Shown here in pieces: positions 8,296 to 16,211 of a stretch of 64,000 nt of DNA. Made by a program: the position numbers and the translations under genes. Every line of letters begins with the position of its first letter. Within the stretch, counting starts at the first letter, position 1. Under the pieces are notes generated by a model. The model saw only the letters and a list, made by a program, of their open reading frames with translations, did no database searches and was not told the origin of the DNA. The DNA comes from CAYNSB01 sp964399625 (GTDB taxonomy: Bacteria > Planctomycetota > Phycisphaerae > Phycisphaerales > UBA1924), in assembly GCA_964399625.1 (NCBI GenBank), contig CAYNSB010000012.1:1-64000 (forward strand), written 5' to 3'.

Positions 8296-9363
8296 TCACG
8301 GGCATCCCGCGCGGAACTTGGTCAGGAAGCACGTGAAGTCCGCCGCCGTCAGCGCCGGCGATCCCGTGCTCCCGTCGCAGTTCGCGCTCGCGTCGCCCGC
8401 GCGGAACTTGGTCAGGAAGCACGTGAAGTCCGCCGCCGTCAGAACCGGCGATCCCGTGCTCGCGTCGCAGTTCGCGTAGCACGCGTTCACCTGCACGTTC
8501 AACTCCAGCACCGCCGAGTAGCCCAGCGCCTGCGCCAGCGGGTTCTCCTTCGTGTAGAACACCGCGAACGCCGTGCTCGTGCCCCCGCCCGGCCCGCCCT
8601 GCGCCTCCTGCAGGCTCGTGATCATCAGGTTGATCCGCCCCGCCGACAGCGACCGCTGCAGGTACGCCTGGATCGACGGATCGCCCACGTTCAGGTCGAA
8701 CACGAACTCCGTGTTCACCGGCACCAGCGCCCCGGGCGTCACCGCGCTGGCGATCCCGATCCCCCACGCCGTGCTCGCCTGCTTGAGCCGAACCTGCCGC
8801 GAGATGTCCGTCGCGTTCCCCGCCACGTCGTACACCGCCGCGAACACGTTCCGGTTCCCCTCCGCCGGCTGCACGATCGGCGCGCTGCTCGCAAACGCCG
8901 AAGTCTCCTGGAACGCCGTCGCACCGCTCAGCGTCCACCCGTTCCGATACCCCACGCCGTAGATCTCGATCGGGCGTCCCGCGTCCGCGTCCGCCACGAA
9001 CTGCGGATCGCTCGCGTCGTACCACGACGCCAGCGGATCGGGCGTCGGGTCGTAGTTGAACCGCAGGTCCTGGCTGATCCGCGCCCGCACCCGCGCCGAC
9101 ACCACCGTGTACGAGCCGGCGCTCAGCCCCGTCGCGTACGAGCCGCCCGTATCCCACCCCACCAGAAACTGCGCGTCACGATCGTCGAACCCGGAGATGT
9201 TGATCGATCCGAACACGCTCGCCTCGGGCCGAGTCCCCGGCGAGGAGTTGAACGGATACATCCAGCGATCGAGCGTCGGCGGAGTCAGTGTCGCCGTCTG
9301 CCCCGCCGCCAATCCCGCCAGCCCCATCAGCGCCCAAGCGCACGCCACGTTGCGAATCGCCAT
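8296..9363 (-). CDS. secreted protein anchored by GC-type dockerin repeats
   Basis: A 355-residue exported protein: signal peptide MAIRNVACAWALMG ending at AAGQ, a beta-rich body of about 260 residues without a recognised enzyme motif, and a C-terminal pair of 30-residue repeats (NCDxSTGSPxLTAADFTCFL then TKFRAG), ending RAGCP. These are dockerin-like calcium-loop repeats described in planctomycetes as GC-type dockerin domains, presumed to anchor or assemble surface proteins. At DNA level the repeat unit is 90 bases. The start was set by GGAGGG 6 bases before the ATG at 9363; a longer in-frame start would hide the signal peptide. Confidence 0.8.
   Translation of the reverse strand: MAIRNVACAWALMGLAGLAAGQTATLTPPTLDRWMYPFNSSPGTRPEASVFGSINISGFDDRDAQFLVGWDTGGSYATGLSAGSYTVVSARVRARISQDLRFNYDPTPDPLASWYDASDPQFVADADAGRPIEIYGVGYRNGWTLSGATAFQETSAFASSAPIVQPAEGNRNVFAAVYDVAGNATDISRQVRLKQASTAWGIGIASAVTPGALVPVNTEFVFDLNVGDPSIQAYLQRSLSAGRINLMITSLQEAQGGPGGGTSTAFAVFYTKENPLAQALGYSAVLELNVQVNACYANCDASTGSPVLTAADFTCFLTKFRAGDASANCDGSTGSPALTAADFTCFLTKFRAGCP
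8309..8488 (-). repeat. tandem 90-base repeat coding the dockerin pair
   Basis: Two near-identical copies, offset by exactly 90 bases (for example at 8311 and 8401), encode the two 30-residue dockerin-like units. The second dockerin protein at 32017-33027 has the same 90-base periodicity. Confidence 0.8.
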
Positions 9364-9727
9364 GTCACCCTCCATCCCCCGCGAACGCGCATCAACCGCC
9401 CCCGAACAACGCACGAGCCCGTGCACTGATTCCCCGGGAGCCGCGTTCCGCCTTCGCCCCCGGCCGACGAGCCAACGTAGGCCGCCGGCCAACGCTCTCT
9501 CAGGCAAATCCTGCCGGTTTATTCAAGGATAGTCTAGTCCGAAATAGTCGGTATTCAAGCACCATCAGTCCTTTGTAGTTGAGACTTCGTCTCAACAACA
9601 AGATGGGCAACCCGTGCAATTCGCGCAGAATGCCAATCTTTACCTCCTTTCATCCGCGTACTTTTCCTTCGAACGCCCGATGCCTAGAGTGGAAAGAACA
9701 TTTCAGGATCGGTTTATCCGAAACACC
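9364..9727. other. divergent intergenic region
   Basis: 364 bases between divergent genes. No coding frame is convincing. It becomes AT-rich from about 9500. It holds a perfect 8-base hairpin (arms 9578-9585 and 9589-9596, 3-base loop) and a TAGAGT box near 9690 that could be the -10 of the pseudopilin gene. A GGAGGG ribosome binding site for the minus-strand gene lies at its left edge. Confidence 0.5.
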
Positions 9728-10594
9728 ATGAAATCTCACCTCCACCATCGTGCGTTCACGCTGATCGAGCTGCTGGTGGTCATCAGCGTGATCGCGGTCC
9801 TTACCGGCATCCTCCTGCCCGCCCTCGCCGGGGCGCGCGGCACCGCGCGGCAGACCACCGAACTCGCCGCCGCGCAGCAACTCAATCTCGCGTACGTCCT
9901 CTACGCACAGGCTTCGCGCGATCAGGTCCTGCCCGGGTTCCCCACCGCCGCCATGGTCGCAGGGCCCATCGTGGTCGCCGATGAAACCGGCACCCGCATC
10001 ACCGGCGAGACGGCCCAGCGCTATCCCTGGCGCCTCGCCCCCTATCTCGATTACAACTTCCGCGGCCTCTACCAGTCCATCCCATTCCTCGATGAACTTC
10101 GCCAAGGCGCGCCCGAGTACGCCTCCTTCGGCATCGACTGGCGATACCTCGTCTCACTCTTCCCCTCGCTGGGCATCAACGCCACGTTCGTCGGCGGCAA
10201 CGAGAAGGACCTCGGCTTCAATCCCGCCGCCCAGGGCGCCTTCGGCCCCTTCTACGTGACCCGCCTCGACCAGCCGCGCCATCCCGACCGGCTCATCGTC
10301 TGGGCCAGCGCCCGCGAGGGCGAGCAGGCCTGGGAGAAGCGCCTCGGCCGCCCCGAGGGCATGTTCCGCGTCGACTCGCCCTACTTCGCCCGCCGCCGAT
10401 GGGACTCCGCCTACGACGCAACCGCCACCAACCCCGGCAACAACTCCGGCTTCATCTCGCTCCGCCATCGCGGCAAGGCGGTTGTCGGCCTCTTCGATGG
10501 GCACGCCGACATGTTCAACTGGTCCAAGCTCGAGGACATGCGCTACTGGTGCAACCTCGCCACCACGCCCGACTGGACGCTCAAGCCGCGCTGA
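9728..10594 (+). CDS. pseudopilin-like protein with type IV prepilin leader
   Basis: A 288-residue protein with a basic His-rich leader MKSHLHHRA, then FTLIELLVV and one hydrophobic helix; the residue before the predicted prepilin peptidase site is Ala9. The remainder is soluble with FDGHAD near residue 258, resembling the C-terminal H-x-DG region of planctomycete pseudopilin-like families. It would be held in the inner membrane until processed. It has no type II secretion neighbours. The ATG at 9728 was chosen because it gives the normal short leader; upstream in-frame codons do not look coding. Confidence 0.85.
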   Translation: MKSHLHHRAFTLIELLVVISVIAVLTGILLPALAGARGTARQTTELAAAQQLNLAYVLYAQASRDQVLPGFPTAAMVAGPIVVADETGTRITGETAQRYPWRLAPYLDYNFRGLYQSIPFLDELRQGAPEYASFGIDWRYLVSLFPSLGINATFVGGNEKDLGFNPAAQGAFGPFYVTRLDQPRHPDRLIVWASAREGEQAWEKRLGRPEGMFRVDSPYFARRRWDSAYDATATNPGNNSGFISLRHRGKAVVGLFDGHADMFNWSKLEDMRYWCNLATTPDWTLKPR

Positions 10595-10626
10595 GTTCGA
10601 GCCTTCAACCCAGCGGCGAAGCGGGT

Positions 10627-10757
10627 TCACCGCAGAGACGCACCGGGCGCGGAGAACGCATGAAGGACTTTGTTCAAGCATCTTGAACAGCCCTGCGTTC
10701 ATGCGTCATGTCTGCCCTTCTGAATTCCTCTCTCCGTCCTCGGCGTCTCCGCGGTGA
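10627..10757. repeat. 131-base nested inverted repeat upstream of tyrS
   Basis: Three nested stems share one axis: 10627-10641 with 10743-10757 (14 of 15 complementary), 10656-10664 with 10698-10706 (9 of 9) and 10671-10678 with 10682-10689 (8 of 8). The outer arm, containing GTCTCCGCGGTGA, belongs to the CTCTGCGTCTCTGCGG-type intergenic repeat seen elsewhere in the window. It ends 18 bases before the tyrS -10 box. Confidence 0.75.
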
Positions 10758-10774
10758 GATTCTCCGGCGCGGAA

Positions 10775-10780
10775 TACCCT
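10775..10780 (+). promoter_or_regulatory. leaderless-type -10 box for tyrS
   Basis: TACCCT ends 7 bases before the ATG at 10788; the spacer CCCCGCC has no purine-rich binding site. Confidence 0.5.
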
Positions 10781-10787
10781 CCCCGCC

Positions 10788-12365
10788 ATGTCCTCGCCCA
10801 CCCCCATCGACCTGATCAACGAGCTCAAGTGGCGCGGGCTCTTCCACCAGTGCACGGACGAAGCCGCGCTGCGCCAGCACCTCGCCGACCCCGCCAAGCA
10901 CCAGCGCTCCGCCTACGTGGGCTACGACCCCACCGCCGACTCGCTCACCATCGGCAACCTCGTCACCATCATGCTGCTCGTGCACTTCTGGCGTGCCGGG
11001 CACATCCCCGTCGCGATCGTCGGCGGCGGCACGGGCATGATCGGCGACCCCTCGGGCAAATCCGCCGAACGCCAGCTCCTCACGATGGAGCAGGTGAACA
11101 AGAACATCAACGGGCAGCGCCCGATCTTCGAGCGACTCTTCACCAACGCCGCGGCCCTCGAGGGACGCCCCGCCTTCACGCCGCGCCTCATCAACAACGC
11201 CGACTGGCTCATGAAGCTCGGCTACATCGAGGCCCTGCGCGACATCGGCAAGCACTTCTCCGTCAACGAGATGATCAAGAAGGACTCGGTCCGCATGCGC
11301 CTCGAGCAGCGCGACCAGGGCATCAGCTACACCGAGTTCTCCTACATGATCCTCCAGTCCTACGACTACCTCGTCCTCTTCCGCGACTTCGCCAAGCACG
11401 GCCTCGATCGCCCCGTCACGCTCCAGATGGGCGGCAGCGATCAGTGGGGGAACATCGTGGGGGGTGGAGATCTAACTCGAAAGGCGGCGCCGTCCGTCGC
11501 TTATGAACTAAGGCGAGCACTGTTTGTCAATGCCGGCGCCCCGAGTGCGTCCCACGCTTGGCAGCTTGCGTTCGCGGCTTGCACTCGTGCAAAGACACTG
11601 CTCACAGAGCATGGAAAGCGCCAAACCAGTATTCGATTTGAACTGGATGATCGATTGGGGTTGAGTCAGCAACTCGATCAAATGATTTCTGTGGCCGAGA
11701 GTCCGGAGTGTTCGCCGATTCTTGCGCAAACGGTCTTCGGCCTCACCGCCCCCCTCATCACCAAGGCCGACGGCGGCAAGTTCGGCAAGACCGAGTCCGG
11801 CGCCATCTGGCTCACTCCCGAGCGCACGTCCCCCTACGCCTACCACCAGTTCTGGCTGAACAGCGCCGATGCCGACATGGGCAAGTTCCTCCGCATCTTC
11901 ACGCTCCTGCCCAAAGAGAAGATCGAGTCCATCGAGTCCGAGCACGCCAAGGACCCCTCCCAACGCCTCGCGCAGCGCGAGCTCGCCGACGCCGCCACCG
12001 CGCTCCTGCACGGCACGTCCGCGGTCGAGCAAGCCAAACTCGCCGCCAAGGCCCTCTTCTCGGGCGACATCGCGTCGCTCCCCGAGTCCGCGCTGCGCGA
12101 GGTCCTCGCCGAGGTGCCCTCTTCGACACACCCGCGCGCCTCGCTCGATGCGCCCGGCGGAATCCCGCTCATCGATCTCCTCGTGCAGACCTCGCTCGCC
12201 AAGAGCAAGAGCGAGGCACGCCAGGCTCTTTCTGAAAACTCCGTATCGGTCAACGGCAAGAAGGTGGACGCCAAGCACATGCTCACGCCCGCCGATCTGC
12301 TGCACGGCTCGCTCATCGCCCTGCGTCGCGGCAAGAAGAACTGGCACCTCACCAAGTGGTCGTGA
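10788..12365 (+). CDS. tyrS: tyrosyl-tRNA synthetase with an internal insertion
   Basis: A 525-residue class I synthetase that charges tRNA-Tyr. The Rossmann catalytic domain has TIGN at 54-57 (HIGH-type motif), GGSDQWGN and KFGKT at 331-335 (KMSKS-type), and the C-terminus carries an S4-like RNA-binding domain. Bacterial TyrRS is about 420 residues. About 80 extra residues (roughly 233-312) lie between DLTRK and VFGLT, which are normally separated by only a few residues. The insert (about 11484-11727) is in frame and stop-free, but hand-counted GC is about 55 percent against 68-70 percent on both sides, with host-rare codons such as CTA. Catalytic motifs on both sides are intact, so the enzyme is probably active. 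Confidence 0.93.
   Translation: MSSPTPIDLINELKWRGLFHQCTDEAALRQHLADPAKHQRSAYVGYDPTADSLTIGNLVTIMLLVHFWRAGHIPVAIVGGGTGMIGDPSGKSAERQLLTMEQVNKNINGQRPIFERLFTNAAALEGRPAFTPRLINNADWLMKLGYIEALRDIGKHFSVNEMIKKDSVRMRLEQRDQGISYTEFSYMILQSYDYLVLFRDFAKHGLDRPVTLQMGGSDQWGNIVGGGDLTRKAAPSVAYELRRALFVNAGAPSASHAWQLAFAACTRAKTLLTEHGKRQTSIRFELDDRLGLSQQLDQMISVAESPECSPILAQTVFGLTAPLITKADGGKFGKTESGAIWLTPERTSPYAYHQFWLNSADADMGKFLRIFTLLPKEKIESIESEHAKDPSQRLAQRELADAATALLHGTSAVEQAKLAAKALFSGDIASLPESALREVLAEVPSSTHPRASLDAPGGIPLIDLLVQTSLAKSKSEARQALSENSVSVNGKKVDAKHMLTPADLLHGSLIALRRGKKNWHLTKWS
11461..11729 (+). other. compositionally foreign in-frame insert within tyrS
   Basis: Base composition and codon choice change at about 11461 and return at about 11730. 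The segment encodes a helical, charged stretch (for example LTEHGKRQ and FELDDRLGLSQQ) with no recognised domain. It has no intein ends (no N-terminal Cys/Ser with C-terminal His-Asn) and no repeats at its borders. Confidence 0.65.
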
Positions 12366-12559
12366 CGCGCTCGCGTGGCGAATCGGACGTGTTGATCTGA
12401 ATGATGCCACTCGCGCCGCGCATCAGAAATCGCGAATCAAGGCTCTTCCCCTTGCGTCCACGCGCCCGGCGCGCGAAGATGGCCATCGAGTGGCCGAAGT
12501 CAGGCGGCCACGCACCCATTCCCGCGCGACGCACCCACGCCACGCGAAGGGAGGGCCCC

Positions 12560-12988
12560 ATGTACACCGTCGCTGATGTGCTCCGCACCAAGGGACGTGC
12601 TGTTCACACGATCGACCCGGAGGCCAGCGCCCTCGAAGCGGCCCAGCGCATGAACGAGCGCCGAATCGGCTCGCTGCTCGTCGTCCGCGCCGGGCGCATC
12701 ATGGGCATCGTCAGCGAGCGCGACGTCATGACGCGCCTGGTCGCGCGCGAGCGCTCCCCCGCGACCACCACCGTCGAGCAGATCATGACGCCCGATGTCT
12801 ACGTCACCTCGCCCCACACGCTGCTCGCCGATCTGCGCGAGGTGATGCACGCACGCCGCATCCGCCACGTGCCCGTCCTCGACCAGGGCGAGATCGCCGG
12901 CCTCGTCTCGCTGGGCGACCTCAACGTCGCCAACATCCGCGTGCTCACCCAGACCATCGGCTTTCTCGAGGGGTACATCGCCGGCTGA
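12560..12988 (+). CDS. tandem CBS domain protein
   Basis: A 142-residue protein made of two CBS motifs: residues about 8-64 (ERRIGSLLVV...GIVSERDVMTRLV) and 73-130 (RRIRHVPVLDQG...GLVSLGDLNVA). Such stand-alone pairs bind adenine nucleotides and usually sense energy or redox state; the partner protein is unknown. The ATG follows GGGAGGG by 4-5 bases. Downstream on the other strand is an SMR transporter, 7 bases past the stop. No membrane segment or extra domain is present. Confidence 0.9.
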   Translation: MYTVADVLRTKGRAVHTIDPEASALEAAQRMNERRIGSLLVVRAGRIMGIVSERDVMTRLVARERSPATTTVEQIMTPDVYVTSPHTLLADLREVMHARRIRHVPVLDQGEIAGLVSLGDLNVANIRVLTQTIGFLEGYIAG

Positions 12989-12995
12989 GCGGGCG

Positions 12996-13313
12996 CTACC
13001 TCCCGCCCAGGTGCAGCCCCACGATCCCGATCGCGATCACGCCGATCGACACCAGCTTCAACGCGCTCGCCGGCTCCTTGAACCACACGATCCCCGCGAC
13101 CGCGATGATCGCCGCGCCGCTCCCGGCCCAGACCGCGTACGCCACGCCGACCTCCATCCTCCGCGTCGCCTGAGACAGCAGCACCAGGCTCAACGCGTAC
13201 AGCACGATCGTCGCCCCCGTCGCCCACGGACGCGTCAGCCCGTTCGACGCCTTCATCGAGATCGCCCACCCCGCCTCGGCCACGATCGCCAGAACCAGAT
13301 ACAGCGTGGTCAT
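12996..13313 (-). CDS. small multidrug resistance (SMR) family transporter
   Basis: A 105-residue protein with four transmembrane helices, the size and layout of EmrE/SugE-type proton-coupled efflux or guanidinium exporters of the inner membrane. The essential glutamate of helix 1 is present (AIVAEAGW, Glu13). Subtype (EmrE-like drug efflux or Gdx-like guanidinium export) cannot be settled. The ATG at 13313 is preceded by a TAGGAT box at 6 bases, predicting a leaderless transcript. Confidence 0.9.
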   Translation of the reverse strand: MTTLYLVLAIVAEAGWAISMKASNGLTRPWATGATIVLYALSLVLLSQATRRMEVGVAYAVWAGSGAAIIAVAGIVWFKEPASALKLVSIGVIAIGIVGLHLGGR

Positions 13314-13319
13314 GCTCGC

Positions 13320-13325
13320 ATCCTA
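13320..13325 (-). promoter_or_regulatory. leaderless-type -10 box for the SMR transporter
   Basis: On the minus strand TAGGAT is followed by six bases and the ATG at 13313. Confidence 0.55.
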
Positions 13326-13337
13326 CCGCTCATGCCT

Positions 13338-13362
13338 TTCAGAGGCCCAAGCGGAAGCGCCG
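13338..13362 (+). repeat. dispersed GAGGCCCAAGCGG repeat, copy
   Basis: Shares TCAGAGGCCCAAGCGGAAGC with related copies at 18888-18907, 27900-27925, 37092-37117 and, inverted, at 47247-47276 and 57525-57556, all outside confident coding regions. Confidence 0.6.
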
Positions 13363-13519
13363 TGCCGCACAGGTGCATCGACTCTCCAAGCCGACCCCGT
13401 TGCTCTGGTTCGTCGGCCCTCCGAGCCGATCCTCCCGCTTCTTCCTCACCTCTTTGCCTTTCATTTTCTTCTTTGCCTTCTCATCCGCCTCTGCGTCTCT
13501 GCGGCGAATCTCTCTTCCC

Positions 13520-13525
13520 TAAACT
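13520..13525 (+). promoter_or_regulatory. leaderless-type -10 box for uvrB
   Basis: TAAACT ends 5 bases before the ATG at 13531, directly after a CTCTGCGTCTCTGCGG repeat copy (about 13488-13506). Confidence 0.55.
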
Positions 13526-13530
13526 GCCCC

Positions 13531-15837
13531 ATGCCCGCGCCGCGCCCCTTCGAGGTCGTCTCATCCTTCGCGCCCATGGGCGACCAGCCCGCCGCGATCG
13601 ACGCCCTCGTCTCCACGCTCTCCGCGGGCAAGCCCGCCGCGTGCCTCCTGGGCGCCACCGGCACGGGCAAGACCTTCACGATGGCCCACACCATCGCGCG
13701 CCTGCAGAAGCCCACGCTCATCATCAGCCACAACAAGACTCTCGCCGCCCAGCTCTACGAGGAGCTCCGCGAGTTCCTGCCCCACAACGCCGTCTCGTAC
13801 TTCGTCTCCTACTACGACTACTACCAGCCCGAGGCCTACATCCCCGCGCGAGACATCTACATCGAGAAGGACAGCTCCCGCAACGACGACCTCGATCGCC
13901 TCCGCCTCTCGGCCACCTCCAACATCCTCTCCCGCCGCGACACCGTCGTCGTCGCCTCCGTCTCCTGCATCTTCGGGCTCGGCTCGCCCCAGGCCTACGG
14001 CGACCGCGTCCTCACCATCACCCGCGGCTCGCCCATCAACCGCCGATCCTTCATGCTCGCCCTCACCGCGATGCAGTACCAGCGCGCCGAGACCGAGTTC
14101 AAGCGAGGCACCTACCGCGTCCGCGGCGATTCCATCGAGATCCACCCCGCCTACGAGAACTACGCCCTCCGCATCGACACCGCCGACGGCTTCACCGACG
14201 AGATCTCACGCATCGAGCTCTTCAACCCAACCTCGGGCGAGGTCCTCGCCGAGGAGAAGCAGTTCTTCCTCTTCCCCGCCGTCCACTACGTCATGCCCGA
14301 GGACCAGCTCCAGCCCATCCTCACCCAGATCCGCGCCGACCTCGACGCCCGCGTCATGGAGCTGCGACACCAGGGCAAGCTCCTCGAGGCCCAGCGACTC
14401 CTCGGTCGCACCAAGTACGACCTGGAGATGATCGAGGAGGTCGGCTACTGCTCGGGCATCGAGAACTACTCACGCTACTTCGACGGGCGACAGCCCGGCG
14501 AACGCCCGTACTGCCTCATGGACTACTTCGAGCACGCGCCCCCCGCCGAGGGCGCCCAGGCCCACGACTCGGCCCAGCGCCGCCAGGGCGCGCCCGGCGC
14601 CTGGCGCCACCCCGATGACGCGCGCCCAACCGCCCCCTCCAATCTCCGCGACTGGCTCCTCATCATCGACGAGTCCCACGTCACCCTCCCCCAGATCCGC
14701 GCCATGTACCACGGCGACCGCAACCGCAAGGAGGTCCTTGTCGAGCACGGCTTCCGTCTCCCCGCCGCCCTCGACAATCGCCCGCTGAAGTTCGAGGAGT
14801 TCGAGTCGATCGTCCCCCAGATCCTCTTCGTCTCCGCCACGCCCGGCCCCTACGAGCTCACACGCACCGCCGGCGAGGTCGCCGAGCAGATCATCCGGCC
14901 CACGGGCCTCCTCGACCCCGAGATCGAGGTCCGCCCCGCCAAGGGCCAGGTCCCCGATCTCATCGAGCGCTGCCGCGAGCGCGCCGCGCGAGGCGAGCGC
15001 GTCCTTGTCACCGCGCTCACCAAGAAACTCTGCGAGGACCTCACCAACTACCTCGACGAGCAGGGCCTCCGCGTCCGCTACCTGCACTCGGAGATCGAAA
15101 CGCTCGAGCGCCTGGAGATCCTCACGGACCTGCGCACCGGCGAGTTCGACGTGCTCGTGGGCGTGAACCTCCTCCGCGAGGGCCTCGACCTGCCCGAGGT
15201 CTCGCTCGTGTGCATCCTCGACGCCGACAAGGAGGGCTTCCTCCGCTCGCCCACCTCGCTCATCCAGCAGATGGGACGCGCCGCACGCAACGTCAACGCC
15301 CGCGTCGTCATGTACGCCGACAAGATGACCCCCGCGATGCAGGCCGCGATCGAGGAGACCGAGCGCCGCCGCGCCAAGCAGCTCGCCTACAACGCCGCCC
15401 ACAACATCACGCCCACCACGATCCGCAAGGGCATCCGCCGCGGCATGCAGGACGAGCTCGCCGCCAAGCGCGCCGCACGCCAATCCATGAAGGACCAGGA
15501 GCCCGAGTACGACGTGCACGAGCTCTCCCGAACCCTCGAGAGCGAGATGCTCGACGCCGCACAGTCACTCGAGTTCGAGAAGGCCGCCGCCATGCGCGAC
15601 CAGCTCAACATCCTCAAGCGCGAGTTCAAGGTCAACACCGCCGTGCCCGGCTCCGAGGTCGCCGCCGGCGTTCCCTCCGAGGACGGCCCGCCGGACGGCG
15701 AGCACGCCGCACGCCACTCCAAGAAGATCAAACGCTCCGAGCTCGAGGCCCTCATGTCCGGCAAGTCCTCGCGCAAGCGACCGGGCATGCCCGGCACACG
15801 CGTCGTCAAACGCTCGAAGAAGTCCCGCGGCGCGTGA
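13531..15837 (+). CDS. uvrB: excinuclease ABC subunit B
   Basis: A 768-residue UvrB, the DNA damage-verifying helicase of nucleotide excision repair. Walker A GATGTGKT at 41-48, the damage-probing beta-hairpin region with YYDYYQPEAY, the Walker B/DESH box at 380-383, helicase motifs DADKEGF and QMGRAARN, and the C-terminal UVR motif (SLEFEKAAAMRDQL) that binds UvrC. Relative to E. coli UvrB, about 40 Ala/Pro/Arg-rich residues are inserted at about 334-373, just before DESH; there is also a Lys/Arg-rich C-terminal tail. Neither uvrA nor uvrC is nearby. The start follows a TAAACT box by 5 bases. Confidence 0.96.
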   Translation: MPAPRPFEVVSSFAPMGDQPAAIDALVSTLSAGKPAACLLGATGTGKTFTMAHTIARLQKPTLIISHNKTLAAQLYEELREFLPHNAVSYFVSYYDYYQPEAYIPARDIYIEKDSSRNDDLDRLRLSATSNILSRRDTVVVASVSCIFGLGSPQAYGDRVLTITRGSPINRRSFMLALTAMQYQRAETEFKRGTYRVRGDSIEIHPAYENYALRIDTADGFTDEISRIELFNPTSGEVLAEEKQFFLFPAVHYVMPEDQLQPILTQIRADLDARVMELRHQGKLLEAQRLLGRTKYDLEMIEEVGYCSGIENYSRYFDGRQPGERPYCLMDYFEHAPPAEGAQAHDSAQRRQGAPGAWRHPDDARPTAPSNLRDWLLIIDESHVTLPQIRAMYHGDRNRKEVLVEHGFRLPAALDNRPLKFEEFESIVPQILFVSATPGPYELTRTAGEVAEQIIRPTGLLDPEIEVRPAKGQVPDLIERCRERAARGERVLVTALTKKLCEDLTNYLDEQGLRVRYLHSEIETLERLEILTDLRTGEFDVLVGVNLLREGLDLPEVSLVCILDADKEGFLRSPTSLIQQMGRAARNVNARVVMYADKMTPAMQAAIEETERRRAKQLAYNAAHNITPTTIRKGIRRGMQDELAAKRAARQSMKDQEPEYDVHELSRTLESEMLDAAQSLEFEKAAAMRDQLNILKREFKVNTAVPGSEVAAGVPSEDGPPDGEHAARHSKKIKRSELEALMSGKSSRKRPGMPGTRVVKRSKKSRGA

Positions 15838-15977
15838 TCCGTGCCTCCCGCGCGGGGGAGGTGCCGCGATTCGATCGCGACGGAGGGGGTACAAGAAAGC
15901 GCAGAATCGCCACGCCCGGGATGAGTGAAGGCGCGGACGAACGAGTCCCGCGGATCGTCCCACCGTCTCTCCGTCTC

Positions 15978-15983
15978 TATCCT
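15978..15983 (+). promoter_or_regulatory. leaderless-type -10 box for the small membrane protein
   Basis: TATCCT ends 6 bases before the ATG at 15990 and is abutted upstream by CCGTCTCTCCGTCTC repeat sequence. Confidence 0.5.
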
Positions 15984-15989
15984 CTCCTC

Positions 15990-16151
15990 ATGCGCTCCCG
16001 CGTCCGCGAGAACCTCGCCTTCTACGCCATCGGCGTCGCCATCGGCCTGTGCATCGTCGGCACCCTCATGCTCGTGCGCAGGCAGATGGCGCACCCTCCG
16101 CAGCCAGTGCAGACGCCCCAGCCGACTCCCGCCCAACCGGTCGCGAAGTAA
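15990..16151 (+). CDS. small single-helix membrane protein
   Basis: A 53-residue protein with a basic start (MRSRVRE), one transmembrane helix (about 11-30, YAIGVAIGLCIVGTLML), then RRQM and a Pro/Gln-rich tail. Charge placement predicts the N-terminus inside or the RR after the helix holding it in; topology is uncertain. No homolog is recognised. Support for a real gene: the TATCCT box 6 bases upstream that matches the promoter layout of other genes here, and a clean helix. It could still be a chance frame. Confidence 0.55.
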   Translation: MRSRVRENLAFYAIGVAIGLCIVGTLMLVRRQMAHPPQPVQTPQPTPAQPVAK

Positions 16152-16211
16152 GCGCGGTCCACCGATTCGGGCCCACACCGTCTCTTCGTCTCTTGATCTC
16201 TTCGTCTCTTC

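Noticed and set aside
11461..11729. tyrS insert as an intein, intron or gene cassette
   Set aside because: Too short for a mini-intein and without splice-junction residues; no group I/II intron features were seen; an ATCTAAC sequence resembles half of an attC core, but no partner site was found.
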